Below the pieces are notes generated by a model. That model made no database searches and had not been told where the DNA came from. It was given only the letters and a program-made list of their open reading frames with translations. DNA of 64,000 nucleotides from contig JAYWFU010000001.1 in assembly GCA_043778625.1 (NCBI GenBank), positions 42,268-106,267 of the forward strand. The letters run 5' to 3'. The position numbers and the translations under genes were made by a program. This DNA is from JACMRI01 sp043778625 (GTDB lineage: Bacteria; Bacteroidota; Bacteroidia; UBA4408). Shown here piece by piece: positions 26,701-34,741 of the stretch (position 1 is its first letter; every line of letters starts with the position of its first letter).

Positions 26701-29334
26701 GGTACAGCAGGTACATCAACCTACAATGGCAACATTAGTGTAATAAATATAGGTGGTGCCAACGGTATTTATTTTAACGCTACGCCAACTGCAAGTTCAA
26801 CATTAAATAATAAAGCAATAAGCTTGGGAGCAGTCGGTTTTACAGCTGGTGCATTATCGTTAGCACGCTTTACGCAATTGGGAGCTGTGCCACAAACGCT
26901 AGTACAAACGACAGGCACTGCTTTATTAACAATGTCTACTACTTGCCGCTTTGATGGTGATGTTAATTTTAACTTCCCACAATTTACAACTACAACCACT
27001 ACTTTTAATGGAATTACTACATTACAAAAAAACGGAGCAAGCGATAACTATTCATCAGGCGGCAATATATTTAACACTACCACTACAATTAATAATAGTA
27101 GCTCTGCATCAATTTATTTTGGCAACGGCGCTGCCGATGCTTTTAATGGGTTAACAACATTTAATAACACAGGTAGTTACCGTACCTATATTGCAAATAA
27201 TCATGCTGGGCAAACTACTACATTTGCGCAAGCCGTAACATTAAATGCTAACAAAACTGGAGGTGCTGATGCTTGGAGTTATTTAATTGCCGATGGACCT
27301 AATACTAATGTGCGTTTTGATGCACCGCTTACTATAAACATAGCAGGAGCGGTACAAAGTAACTTTAGAATACTAGCAGGTACAGGCTCTACTGGAATAT
27401 ACAATGGCGATGTTGCTATTAATCTGACTAATACTAACGTAAATACCAATGTAACTATGGGTATTGCAGGTACATCTACCTACAATGGTAACATTAGTGT
27501 GGCTAACACGGGTGGCGCTAACTCCGTATATTTTAATACTAATTTAACCGCTACATCAACTCAAGCTACAACAAAATCAATAACCACTGGCGTTGCTGGC
27601 TTTACGAGTGGCTTTATTTCAATGCCTCGTTTTACACAATTAGGTACAGCTACTAATTCGCTTTTAGCAACAGGTGCAACACAAATTGATTTTGGGCCTG
27701 CCTCAGTATTGGGAGCTACAACTACCACAAGTGGACGTTTATTTTTTAATTCCTCGATATTTAATGGGGCAGTAAATAGCACTAAAAATGGCGTTGGAAA
27801 CGATGCGTCAGCTGGAGGTAATACCTTTAACAATACCTTTACATTAACTAACAATGCTGGTGTAGGTGGAAATCTTCAGTTGGGAGGTTCAACAGCCGGA
27901 GACACCTATAAGGGCGATGTAATATTTGTACAAAACAATGTTGGAATACTATACCCTAATCACAATTTTAATAGCACGTATGAAGGTAATATATCAGTTG
28001 GTTCATCAGGAGCTTACACTATTGGGTTTGGACAAGCAGGAGGTACAGCTACTCTTACAGGAACTAATTCACAAACAGTAAATAAAATTGGCACTACCGT
28101 TGGTAACCCCACATTTACACGCTTAGTGGTAAATAAAGCAAGCAATAGCGTAACGTTAAACACACGTGTTAATATATCAGCAACACTTACACTTACACAA
28201 GGGTTAATAAATACTACTGCTACTAATGTGTTAAACATGAATAACTTAGCAATAGCAAGCCCCGTGCGAGGCAGTGCCACAAGTTATGTTAATGGACCTA
28301 TGAATACTGATATGGCTCTTAACGGTACACGTACACTTAACATGCCCATAGGCAAAGCCACTAACTGGCGCCCTGTTACACTAATTGTTGCGCATAATGC
28401 GGCTACATCGTACACCTACAATTCGGAGGCGTTTAACGCTAATGCGTGGGAGCTATTTTATACGTTACCTGTAAATGTTACTCACGTATCGTCACGCAGA
28501 TATTGGGATATTAATCGTAGTGTAACCAGCACGGGTGTAAATAGCCCCAGTACTAACCTATCTGGTAATGCTACGGTTACGCTGTATTACGGCGTAAGCG
28601 ATTCGGTTACTGATCCTGCCAACGTTACTATATGCAAAAACACTAATGGCGCACCAACTACCTGGATTAATATTGGTGGCACAGGAGCTAGTGTTGGTGC
28701 AGGAAGCGTAACATCTACATCAACCCCTACTGCATTTAACTCGTTTAGTAGGTTTACTTTAGGTAACAGATTAGGAGGTACTAACCCATTGCCAGTAGCA
28801 TTATTATATTTTACAGCTAAAGCAGAAAATAATACCACCAAATTAAGTTGGGCAACGGCGTCGGAAACTAACAACAATGGTTTTGAGGTTGAACGTAGTA
28901 TTGACGGTATTAATTTTGAATACGTAACCACCATAAATGCTTACGGTAGTGGCAATAGCACCAACAAACAAACCTATACCACCAATGATGAAAATCCGTA
29001 CAAAGGGGTTTCGTATTACAGATTAAAACAAGTGGATAATGACGGTGCTTATGAATATAGCAACATTGAGTCCGTTGAATTTAAAACCGCTAAAGGGTTT
29101 ATTAATTTTTATCCAAACCCAGCTACTAATGTTTTACAGTTTAGTGCAAGTACTGATTATAGCAATGCTACCATTAAATTAATAAACGCATTAGGCGAAA
29201 TTGTTGTTACTCAATCTACTACCTCAACTACCACAGGTAGTATTAACATAAGCAATTTAGCATCGGGCATGTACCATATTGTGGTAGAAAATAAAAATCA
29301 AATCGAAAACTACAAAATTGTAATACAGGAATAA
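20716..29334 (+). CDS. Giant repetitive T9SS type A secreted protein (about 2,872 aa)
   Basis: The chosen start gives the signal peptide MNKIALLIAFTFTFNYTLIAQ; an in-frame ATG at 20689 would add nine residues. The body (about residues 25-2690) is Asn/Gly/Thr-rich beta-repeat sequence with recurring FNGxVT, GGNxFNxxxTI, NNSGSGxxYxGNGxAD and RFTQLG motifs, resembling a beta-helical adhesin. Units of 146-167 residues in the first half grow into five units of 253 residues in the second. The C-terminal part has the LPVALLYFTAKAENNTTKLSWATASE and FEVERSIDG domain common in T9SS cargo, quoted in parts, then a type A sorting tail (FINFYPNPATNVLQF to IVIQE). It is exported by the T9SS and probably acts at the cell surface. 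Confidence 0.93.
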   Translation: MNKIALLIAFTFTFNYTLIAQTSYTWIGATSTAFSVPTNWSPVGVPLPTDNVTIVTGANNCVLTLNTTVTNLTITSGILNLNGFTLTSTGVVLCNGGSCTNGTFNASATSLTFAGTTFGANVTASVSDLYFNGSIFNGTVTATKTGAANNSCNGNNTFNGLTSLTNSGTGFLLLTNGGVGRVDVFNAPTTVNATNTGTLYLGYTRDMTINSSLTVNNTAGSPLIYLGNTGNVNLTTGATISCGTFAGATLYINRVVQTGTTAQVLTPGNAGIVNINNCNFTSALTVNAGRVIAQTSTFGNAVTYSIAGTIADYWSGGGNTYNGVLTVNNSSSGYVGFANGTTDIYNNDVYANNTSTTGGRIIFGNNCTSQFNGNIYVSQSGTTTASGIALGWGGTFPVVNLAAGKNVFVNGSFSSGYLQLLKMQTAATTAINLTTTGISNVQLNNSVFNGNVTITAPNIYAYGSTHNAPTSFIKTGGTDNHNGGYLNTFNATLNIQNQSTGYFMLGYQSADKFNDNVTVSSTGTGGIYFDWFGSTGTPTLAAGKTLSIGSGGYTAGALHFGGFTQLGTTTPINLTLTGTAYFETNTNSIPPTFNSTLTVTAPDITLRGGVFNSAVVFTKTGGTSNHNNGIQNIFNSSCTINQQSTTGYFMLGYNSNDLFNGDIVVTNTGTQDINLGWSSGTGTPTQAAGYSITVGAAGFSGGGLNFNTFTQLGTSPVNLIFTGATASLLFARNSVFNGNITSITPNVYFNGATFNGTVNSIKNGVSNNAGAGGNTFNSVSSFTNMGGGYLMFGNGSADVWNADATFTNSGTSQLYMAYNSVGTLFNGNVTLSSTGGSLGIQFCAAGGATATMAAGRTLSTGVFDKGYLILQRFTQLGTGAVNLTLTSTAGYLQYGPSSALGGNVVSTSPDLYLHGCVFNGTSDITKTGSAGNFSQGGNIFNGVCTITNAGSNYLLLGNTNPDIWNSDVTFTNTGSERLLPAWATVGNMFNGNIYVNTSGSAQGIQFCGGNSTATATLAAGKTIAAGGLGLNAGYLQLKQFTQLGNTPINLTMTATAGYLQYGPLSSLGGDVVSSSPRLFFNGCVFNGTVTATKYGAIDDAGTGGNVFNSATTINNSGSGILYLGNGTADAFNGVAIFNITGSNRIHIANNHAGQTSTFAQAVTLNANKTASGDAWSYLIADGTNTNVRFDASLAINIAGAVQSNFRILTGAGSTGIYNGDVTINLTNTNASTQVQMNNNGIATYNGNISVANTGAASGVFFNVGTSASSTLNNKTISLGAGGFTGGDLSLLRFTQLGAIPQALVQTTGTARLILGPTNIFNGDVNFNFPQVFLSGTTYNGTATIEKNGASDNYGNGGNVFNSTATITNSGSGYLLTGGTNSDIFNGITTFNNTGSYRIYFAHSHAGQTTTFAQATTLNANKTGGADAWSYLIADGTNTNVRFDASLAINIAGAVQSNFRILTGAGSTAIYNGDVTINLTNTNANTQVQMNNNGIATYNGNISVASTGGANGIYFNTNTTATSTLNNKTISLGAGGFTAGTLSLVRFTQLGAVPQTLLQPTGTALLIMNANCRFDGDVNFNFPQFTTTTTTFNGITTLQKNGASDNYSSGGNVFNASATINNSSSSSIYFGNGAADAFNGVTTFNNTGSYRTYIANNHAGQTTTFAQAVTLNANKTGGADAWSYLIAEGTSTNVRFDGALTLNIAGALQSNLRILDGNTTTAIYNGDVIVNLSNTNANTQVYMGSQGTSTYNGNISVLSTGGANGIYFNNNSAATSTLNNKAISLGVGGFTAGRLSLVRFTQLGAVPQTLLQPIGTALLTMATNCRFDGDVNFNFPQFTTTTTTFNGITTLQKNGASDNYSSGGNVFNTTTTINNSSSGGIYFGNGAADAFNGVTTFNNTGSYRTYIANNHAGQTTTFAQAVTLNANKTGGADTWSYFIAEGNNTNVRFDGLLTLNINGALQSNMRILQGTASTAIYNGDVIVNLTNTNSNTFIQMGTAGTSTYNGNISVINIGGANGIYFNATPTASSTLNNKAISLGAVGFTAGALSLARFTQLGAVPQTLVQTTGTALLTMSTTCRFDGDVNFNFPQFTTTTTTFNGITTLQKNGASDNYSSGGNIFNTTTTINNSSSASIYFGNGAADAFNGLTTFNNTGSYRTYIANNHAGQTTTFAQAVTLNANKTGGADAWSYLIADGPNTNVRFDAPLTINIAGAVQSNFRILAGTGSTGIYNGDVAINLTNTNVNTNVTMGIAGTSTYNGNISVANTGGANSVYFNTNLTATSTQATTKSITTGVAGFTSGFISMPRFTQLGTATNSLLATGATQIDFGPASVLGATTTTSGRLFFNSSIFNGAVNSTKNGVGNDASAGGNTFNNTFTLTNNAGVGGNLQLGGSTAGDTYKGDVIFVQNNVGILYPNHNFNSTYEGNISVGSSGAYTIGFGQAGGTATLTGTNSQTVNKIGTTVGNPTFTRLVVNKASNSVTLNTRVNISATLTLTQGLINTTATNVLNMNNLAIASPVRGSATSYVNGPMNTDMALNGTRTLNMPIGKATNWRPVTLIVAHNAATSYTYNSEAFNANAWELFYTLPVNVTHVSSRRYWDINRSVTSTGVNSPSTNLSGNATVTLYYGVSDSVTDPANVTICKNTNGAPTTWINIGGTGASVGAGSVTSTSTPTAFNSFSRFTLGNRLGGTNPLPVALLYFTAKAENNTTKLSWATASETNNNGFEVERSIDGINFEYVTTINAYGSGNSTNKQTYTTNDENPYKGVSYYRLKQVDNDGAYEYSNIESVEFKTAKGFINFYPNPATNVLQFSASTDYSNATIKLINALGEIVVTQSTTSTTTGSINISNLASGMYHIVVENKNQIENYKIVIQE
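23833..27630 (+). repeat. Five tandem units of 759/762 bp inside the giant gene
   Basis: The TTTAC(A/G)CAA anchor encoding FTQLG recurs at 23833, 24592, 25351, 26110, 26869 and 27631: four steps of exactly 759 bases and one of 762. A second anchor, CATGCTGG, recurs at 24166, 24925, 25684, 26443 and 27202, again exactly 759 apart. Each unit encodes 253 residues and includes HAGQTTTFAQAVTLNANKTG and the IYNGDV segment. Confidence 0.9.
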
Positions 29335-29373
29335 TTTACCATATTAAATATGGTTTATAAATTTTTTTCTGTC

Positions 29374-29432
29374 TTGGTTCGTGCCCCCATGAAACAAGAC
29401 TACATTAATTGTTTCGTGGGGACACGAACAAA
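29374..29432. repeat. Inverted repeat of the TTGGTTCGTG/CACGAAACAA type
   Basis: Two 22-nt arms pair at 19 of 22 positions around a 15-nt loop, between the giant gene and pbpC. One arm recurs at 37391-37415 and partly near 54739-54752, so this is a dispersed repeat. It may also serve as the terminator of the giant gene. Confidence 0.6.
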
Positions 29433-29452
29433 GGCGAAGAAACATATAACAA

Positions 29453-31816
29453 GTGAACGTTTCATTAATTAACAAAATAATACATTGGTTACGTAACCAC
29501 AAAATAGCCTCAACATTAACTTTATTGGTTGTGATGGGCTATTTTTTTTGTTTGCCTACAGTACTATTTAACGCACCCTACGCCACAGTTATACAAAGCA
29601 ATAGTGGCGAATTATTAGCCGCTCAAATAGCTACTGATGGGCAGTGGCGCTTGCCTGCACAAGATAGTGTACCTAGTAAGTTTGCAAGTTGTATTATACA
29701 TTTTGAGGACGAGTATTTTTACGCTCACCCAGGTTTTAATCCAGTGGCTATGTACAATGCCATGTTACAAAATAATAAAGCGGGGCAAGTAGTGCGTGGT
29801 GGTAGCACTATAACACAGCAGGTGGTACGGTTGTGGCGTAAAAACAAAAAACGTACCTACTTCGAAAAAGGTATTGAACTACTGTTAGCTACACGTACCG
29901 AATTACGTTATTCTAAAACCGAAATTATGGCACTATACGCTGCCCACGCACCTTACGGAGGTAATGTAGTAGGTATTGAAATGGCGGCTTGGCGTTATTT
30001 TGGTGTGCAGGCACATCAGTTATCGTGGGCACAAAGTGCTACACTTGCCGTATTGCCTAATGCCCCAAGTTTAATATACCCTGGTAAAAATCAACAGCGG
30101 TTACTCAACAAGCGTAATACGTTGCTACTAAAACTACACCGCAAAAAAATAATTGATGCACTTACTTACCAACTTGCACTGGCCGAACCATTGCCTCAAA
30201 AGCCGTTTAACTTACCGCAAATAGCACCACATTTATTACAACTAGTGGCACAACACCACAATGGTAAACGCATTACCACTACCCTAGACATTAACCTACA
30301 ACAACGTGTAAATCAACTAGCACAAAGTTACTATAATCAATATAAACACAACGAGGTGCATAATTTAGCAGTGCTAATTATTGATGTAAAAACACGCAAC
30401 GTAATAAGTTATGTGGGTAACGCTCCTACTGATGTAGCACACAACAAAGATGTGGATATTATACAAGCACCACGTAGCACAGGTAGTATATTAAAGCCGC
30501 TACTATACGCCGCTATGCTTAACGAGGGCGAGTTATTGCCTAATACTTTAGTACCCGACATACCTACTCAAATAGCGGGTTATGTGCCACAAAATTTTAA
30601 TTATTCGTATGATGGTGCTGTGCCCGCACAACGCGCCTTGGCGCGCTCGCTTAACATACCTGCGGTGCTAATGTTGCAAGACTATGGTGTGTTTAAGTTT
30701 TACGAATTACTTCAAACATTTAAGCTACGAGATATAAAAAAACACCCCGACCATTACGGGCTCTCGTTAATATTGGGTGGTGCCGAATCTAACCTTTGGG
30801 ATTTGTGCCGTACTTATGCCAACCTATCTTCCACGTTAAATTATTATACTAAAAGCAACGGAATGTATCGTAGCAACGAGTTTTGCGAACTTAACTATTT
30901 GCATAACTATGCCATTGATTTTGGTAAGAAATTAATACGCAAAAATAATATAGGTGCAGGAGCTATTGCACTTACTTACAATGCAATGAAGGAAGTAAAC
31001 CGCCCTGAAGGCGATGAGGCTTGGAAATTTTATAATTCGGCCATTGAATTAGCTTGGAAAACAGGTACTAGCTTTGGCAACCGCGATGCGTGGGCAATTG
31101 GCACTACTGCCAACTATGTGGTGGGCGTGTGGGTAGGCAATGCCACAGGCGAAGGGCGTGCTGCACTTACTGGTGTAGGTAGTGCGGCACCGCTATTATT
31201 TGATGTGGTAAATACGCTACCGCATACTAAGTGGTTTACTACGCCCACCAAAGATTTAGAAACCGCTGAGGTATGTGCCATTAGTGGTTATTTAGCGCAA
31301 GATAATTGCCCCAAAAAAACGGAGCTAATACCTCGCACAATTAAAAAAACAAGTGTGTGCCCGTATCATAAATTAGTGCATTTAAACACTGCGCAAAATT
31401 ATCAAGTAAATAGTAGTTGCGCGCCAGTAAACGATATTGTTACTAAACCGTGGTTTGTGTTGCCGCCCGTAATGGAGTTATATTACAAAACCACACATAT
31501 TAATTATTTGCCATTGCCAGCTTTTAGCCCTAATTGCTTGCAAACACAACAATCTACCATGGATTTTATATATCCCAAAACCAGTAGTAAAATATATTTA
31601 ACCAAAGATTTTAACGGCCAAATACAACCCGTAATATGTAAGGTAGCGCATGCTAAAAAAGAAGCTAGGTTGTTTTGGTACGTTGACAATAATTTTAGGG
31701 GTACTACACAAAACTTTCACGAAATGCAAATAGAAACCACCACAGGTACACATCGTATAACCGTAGTGGACGAACTTGGTAACGAAATTAATAGAAGTAT
31801 TGAATTAGTAAAATAG
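29453..31816 (+). CDS. pbpC: Penicillin-binding protein 1C
   Basis: 787 residues from GTG. An N-terminal membrane anchor (STLTLLVVMGYFFCLPTVLF) is followed by a GT51 glycosyltransferase domain (FEDEYFYAHPGFNP, GGSTITQQVVRLWR, LRYSKTEIMALYAAHAPYGG) and a transpeptidase domain with STGSILKP (SxxK serine), RSLN (SxN) and KTGTS. The BiPBP_C C-terminal beta domain begins about FIYPKTSSKIYL. It polymerises and cross-links peptidoglycan in the periplasm. PBP1C is usually paired with an alpha-2-macroglobulin gene; none is adjacent here. Confidence 0.93.
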   Translation: MNVSLINKIIHWLRNHKIASTLTLLVVMGYFFCLPTVLFNAPYATVIQSNSGELLAAQIATDGQWRLPAQDSVPSKFASCIIHFEDEYFYAHPGFNPVAMYNAMLQNNKAGQVVRGGSTITQQVVRLWRKNKKRTYFEKGIELLLATRTELRYSKTEIMALYAAHAPYGGNVVGIEMAAWRYFGVQAHQLSWAQSATLAVLPNAPSLIYPGKNQQRLLNKRNTLLLKLHRKKIIDALTYQLALAEPLPQKPFNLPQIAPHLLQLVAQHHNGKRITTTLDINLQQRVNQLAQSYYNQYKHNEVHNLAVLIIDVKTRNVISYVGNAPTDVAHNKDVDIIQAPRSTGSILKPLLYAAMLNEGELLPNTLVPDIPTQIAGYVPQNFNYSYDGAVPAQRALARSLNIPAVLMLQDYGVFKFYELLQTFKLRDIKKHPDHYGLSLILGGAESNLWDLCRTYANLSSTLNYYTKSNGMYRSNEFCELNYLHNYAIDFGKKLIRKNNIGAGAIALTYNAMKEVNRPEGDEAWKFYNSAIELAWKTGTSFGNRDAWAIGTTANYVVGVWVGNATGEGRAALTGVGSAAPLLFDVVNTLPHTKWFTTPTKDLETAEVCAISGYLAQDNCPKKTELIPRTIKKTSVCPYHKLVHLNTAQNYQVNSSCAPVNDIVTKPWFVLPPVMELYYKTTHINYLPLPAFSPNCLQTQQSTMDFIYPKTSSKIYLTKDFNGQIQPVICKVAHAKKEARLFWYVDNNFRGTTQNFHEMQIETTTGTHRITVVDELGNEINRSIELVK

Positions 31817-31869
31817 TGAGTAAAAATAGCTGTTGTAGCCGTTTTTGTTAGTATAATTACCAAGCAATA

Positions 31870-31926
31870 AAACAAATTGTTAAAAAAAATATCAATTTAA
31901 TGTTGTTTATATAAACAATTTGTTTT
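31870..31926. promoter_or_regulatory. Nested palindromes upstream of bcp
   Basis: Two nested features lie between pbpC and bcp. An inverted repeat AAACAAATTGTT (31870) and AACAATTTGTTT (31914) encloses the right-hand part of the region, and a perfect 16-bp palindrome TTGTTTATATAAACAA sits at 31903-31918. A degenerate -7 box TTAATTTG follows at 31926-31933. This may be an operator for the peroxiredoxin gene or the pbpC terminator. Confidence 0.4.
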
Positions 31927-31975
31927 TAATTTGCAGTATAATAAAAAAGTAATAACATTTATTTTAAATAACGTA

Positions 31976-32431
31976 ATGGATAAATTAATTATAGGAAATA
32001 AAGCTCCAAACTTTACTGCTACTAATCAAAACGGAGAAAAAATACAGCTAACTAGTTTTGTGGGTAAAAAAGTAGTGCTGTATTTTTATCCTAAAGATAA
32101 TACACCAGGTTGTACAGCACAAGCTTGTAGCCTACGCGATAATTACACAGCTATGCAAGCGCAAGGTTATGTAGTGCTTGGCGTGAGTACTGATGACGAA
32201 AAATCGCATACAAAATTTATAGCTAAATACGAATTACCATTTGATTTATTAGCTGATGTAGACAAAAGTATTAGTACCGCTTATGGAGTGTGGGGACCTA
32301 AAAAATTTATGGGTAAAACCTACGATGGAATTACGCGTACTACATTCGTAATTAATGCCCAAGGAATTATTGAAGAAATAATTACTAAAGTAAATACCAA
32401 AGAACACGCAGCGCAACTTAATTTTAACTAA
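31976..32431 (+). CDS. bcp: Thioredoxin-dependent thiol peroxidase (peroxiredoxin, Bcp family)
   Basis: 151 residues from ATG 31976; an upstream TTG at 31931 would add an unconserved extension. It reduces hydrogen peroxide and organic hydroperoxides using thioredoxin. The active site is [19 protein letters not shown], with the peroxidatic Cys in TPGC and a resolving Cys five residues later, as in the BCP/PrxQ group. It is cytoplasmic. recA follows 17 bases later, so the two are probably co-transcribed. Confidence 0.93.
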   Translation: MDKLIIGNKAPNFTATNQNGEKIQLTSFVGKKVVLYFYPKDNTPGCTAQACSLRDNYTAMQAQGYVVLGVSTDDEKSHTKFIAKYELPFDLLADVDKSISTAYGVWGPKKFMGKTYDGITRTTFVINAQGIIEEIITKVNTKEHAAQLNFN

Positions 32432-32448
32432 CTAAAAACTCAATTATA

Positions 32449-33510
32449 ATGGCAAAGAAAGAAGACGAAAAAAACACGTTAAAAGAACAGAATAAAGAAA
32501 AATTAAAAGCCTTACAACTAACCCTAGATAAGTTAGAAAAAACGTACGGTAAAGGTTCTATAATGAAAATGGGTGACACCGCCATTCCAGAAATGGAGGT
32601 AATATCAACAGGCTCGTTAGGGGTAGATATTGCACTAGGAATTAACGGATTGCCCAAGGGTAGAATCATTGAAATATACGGGCCAGAATCGTCGGGTAAA
32701 ACAACATTAGCAATACACGCTATTGCTAATTGCCAAAAATCGGGTGGAATAGCCGCTTTTATTGATGCAGAGCATGCCTTTGATCGTTTTTATGCTGAGA
32801 ATTTGGGGGTAGACACCGAAAATTTATTAATATCGCAACCCGATAATGGTGAGCAAGCATTGGAAATTGCTGATAATTTAATACGTTCAGGTGCTATTGA
32901 TATTATTGTAATTGACTCGGTAGCAGCATTAACGCCTAAAAGTGAAATTGAGGGAGAAATGGGCGATAGTAAAATGGGATTACACGCCCGCTTAATGAGC
33001 CAAGCATTACGTAAACTTACAGCAAGCATTAGTAAAACTAATTGTTGCGTAATATTTATTAATCAATTGCGCGAAAAAATAGGGGTTATGTTTGGTAGCC
33101 CCGAAGTAACTACGGGTGGTAACGCATTAAAGTTTTATGCGTCAATTCGTATTGATATTCGTCGCTCTACGCAAATTAAAGACGGCGATACAGTATTAGG
33201 TAACCGTGTAAAAGTTAAAATTATTAAAAACAAAGTAGCTCCACCATTTCGTTTTGCTGAGTTTGATATATTATACGGAGAGGGTATATCACGCATTGGC
33301 GAAATAATTGATTTAGGTGTTGAGCGTAATATTATTAAAAAAAGTGGTTCGTGGTTTAGCTACGGCGACACCAAGTTAGGGCAAGGCAGAGATGCCGTAA
33401 AAGCCATACTTATTGATAATATTGAATTACAAGACGAGTTAATGCTAAAAATAAAAGCAACAATGAAAACACAAGTTGCAGCTGCGGTAGTAGAAGAGCC
33501 AACAGCTTAA
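32449..33510 (+). CDS. recA: Recombinase RecA
   Basis: 353 residues. Walker A is GPESSGKTT and Walker B is [12 protein letters not shown]. The MAW signature [23 protein letters not shown] is present, quoted here for its first part only, as are loop segments [16 protein letters not shown] and [17 protein letters not shown]. RecA forms filaments on single-stranded DNA, drives strand exchange and activates LexA cleavage. No SOS box is recognised upstream, in line with its placement behind bcp. A 40-nt palindrome follows. Confidence 0.98.
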   Translation: MAKKEDEKNTLKEQNKEKLKALQLTLDKLEKTYGKGSIMKMGDTAIPEMEVISTGSLGVDIALGINGLPKGRIIEIYGPESSGKTTLAIHAIANCQKSGGIAAFIDAEHAFDRFYAENLGVDTENLLISQPDNGEQALEIADNLIRSGAIDIIVIDSVAALTPKSEIEGEMGDSKMGLHARLMSQALRKLTASISKTNCCVIFINQLREKIGVMFGSPEVTTGGNALKFYASIRIDIRRSTQIKDGDTVLGNRVKVKIIKNKVAPPFRFAEFDILYGEGISRIGEIIDLGVERNIIKKSGSWFSYGDTKLGQGRDAVKAILIDNIELQDELMLKIKATMKTQVAAAVVEEPTA

Positions 33511-33538
33511 CGTTTGGGTAATTATAATTGTTTTGTGC

Positions 33539-33578
33539 ACACTAAAGGGAAATCATACGTATGATTTTCCTTTAGTGT
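33539..33578 (+). terminator. Terminator of bcp-recA
   Basis: A 40-nt almost perfect palindrome from ACACTAAAGGG to CCTTTAGTGT with a single mismatch, followed by TATTTTAT. It lies 28 bases after recA. Confidence 0.8.
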
Positions 33579-33715
33579 TATTTTATAGTAGGTAATGGTA
33601 TTGCTTAGGTTTGTTACAAATTGGTTGGTGATGCCTCTGAAATTTTGTTCAATTATTTTACTTGGAGTTGTATATATTTACGCTGTTAAATTCTTACAAA
33701 TAAACATTCTTCTAT

Positions 33716-34741
33716 ATGCAACTTACTACCTATTATAAAATTGCAGTATATGCGCTTATTACTAGCGTAATTTCCTGCAATAATAACACTACAACAACTC
33801 AAAAAATTAATGAAGCAAGTACACCGCCTGCTATATATGTTCCTGCATTTAATATGGACAGTGCGTTTAATTACGTAGCGGCACAGGTTAGCTTTGGGCC
33901 ACGAGTGCCTAATACCAAAGGACATGAAGCCTGCAAAAACTATATGGTGAGTACTCTCAAGCAATTGGGGTGCACTGTAACTGAGCAAAATTTTACAGTA
34001 ACCGCTTACGACAATAAAAAACTTAAAAGCACTAATGTTATTGCGGCTATTAATCCTGAAGTTAAAATCAATCGCATATTATTATCAGCTCACTGGGATA
34101 CCCGCCCTGTGGCCGACCAAGATTCTCAAAAACAAAACGAACCTATAGACGGCGCTAATGATGCGGGGAGTGGCGTGGGTGTACTATTGGAAATAGCACG
34201 TGTATTGCAAGCCGATACTGCATTTACGCTTGGCATAGATATTATACTATGGGATAGTGAAGATTACGGACAGCCTGCCAATTCTGGCTTTCCGCCCATG
34301 GAGGATAGTTATTGCTTAGGCTCGCAGTACTGGGCCAAAAACAAACCCATGGAATATCAACCAAAATTTGGTATTAACCTAGATATGGTAGGAGCATCGG
34401 GGGCTACGTTTTATAAAGATGGCGTGTCGTTGCAATATGCCTATGGCGTGGTTGAAAAAGTGTGGAAAGCCGCTGCCGCTGCTGGTTTTGGTAATGTGTT
34501 TGTAAACCAACAAACTGGCGCAACCATGACAGATGATCACCTGTACGTAAACACCCTTGCCAACATTCCGTGTATTGATATTATACACCACGATGCTAGT
34601 ACGCCAAGTAATTTCCCTATCTCGTGGCACACGCACAACGATAATATTAACGGCATTGATAAAAATTCGTTAAAGGCAGTGGGGCAAACGTTATTACAAA
34701 TGCTGTATGCCGAGCAGGTATTAATTAACCAACAACCGTAA
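33716..34741 (+). CDS. M28 family metallopeptidase / glutaminyl cyclase-like lipoprotein
   Basis: 341 residues with a lipoprotein signal (ALITSVISC). The two-zinc M28 core is complete: SAHWDTRPVAD, GANDAGSGVGVLLEIAR, LWDSEDYG, INLDMVGASG and a late His in SWHTHNDN. Bacteroidota members of this subgroup are aminopeptidases or glutaminyl-peptide cyclotransferases; the SEDYG motif is shared by both. It acts in the periplasm or at the outer membrane. Its stop codon overlaps the start of the response regulator (TAATG). Confidence 0.9.
   Translation: MQLTTYYKIAVYALITSVISCNNNTTTTQKINEASTPPAIYVPAFNMDSAFNYVAAQVSFGPRVPNTKGHEACKNYMVSTLKQLGCTVTEQNFTVTAYDNKKLKSTNVIAAINPEVKINRILLSAHWDTRPVADQDSQKQNEPIDGANDAGSGVGVLLEIARVLQADTAFTLGIDIILWDSEDYGQPANSGFPPMEDSYCLGSQYWAKNKPMEYQPKFGINLDMVGASGATFYKDGVSLQYAYGVVEKVWKAAAAAGFGNVFVNQQTGATMTDDHLYVNTLANIPCIDIIHHDASTPSNFPISWHTHNDNINGIDKNSLKAVGQTLLQMLYAEQVLINQQP

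Noticed and set aside
23833..27630. CRISPR-like periodic repeats
   Set aside because: The unit is 759 bases and encodes protein in one long reading frame; there are no short repeats with variable spacers.
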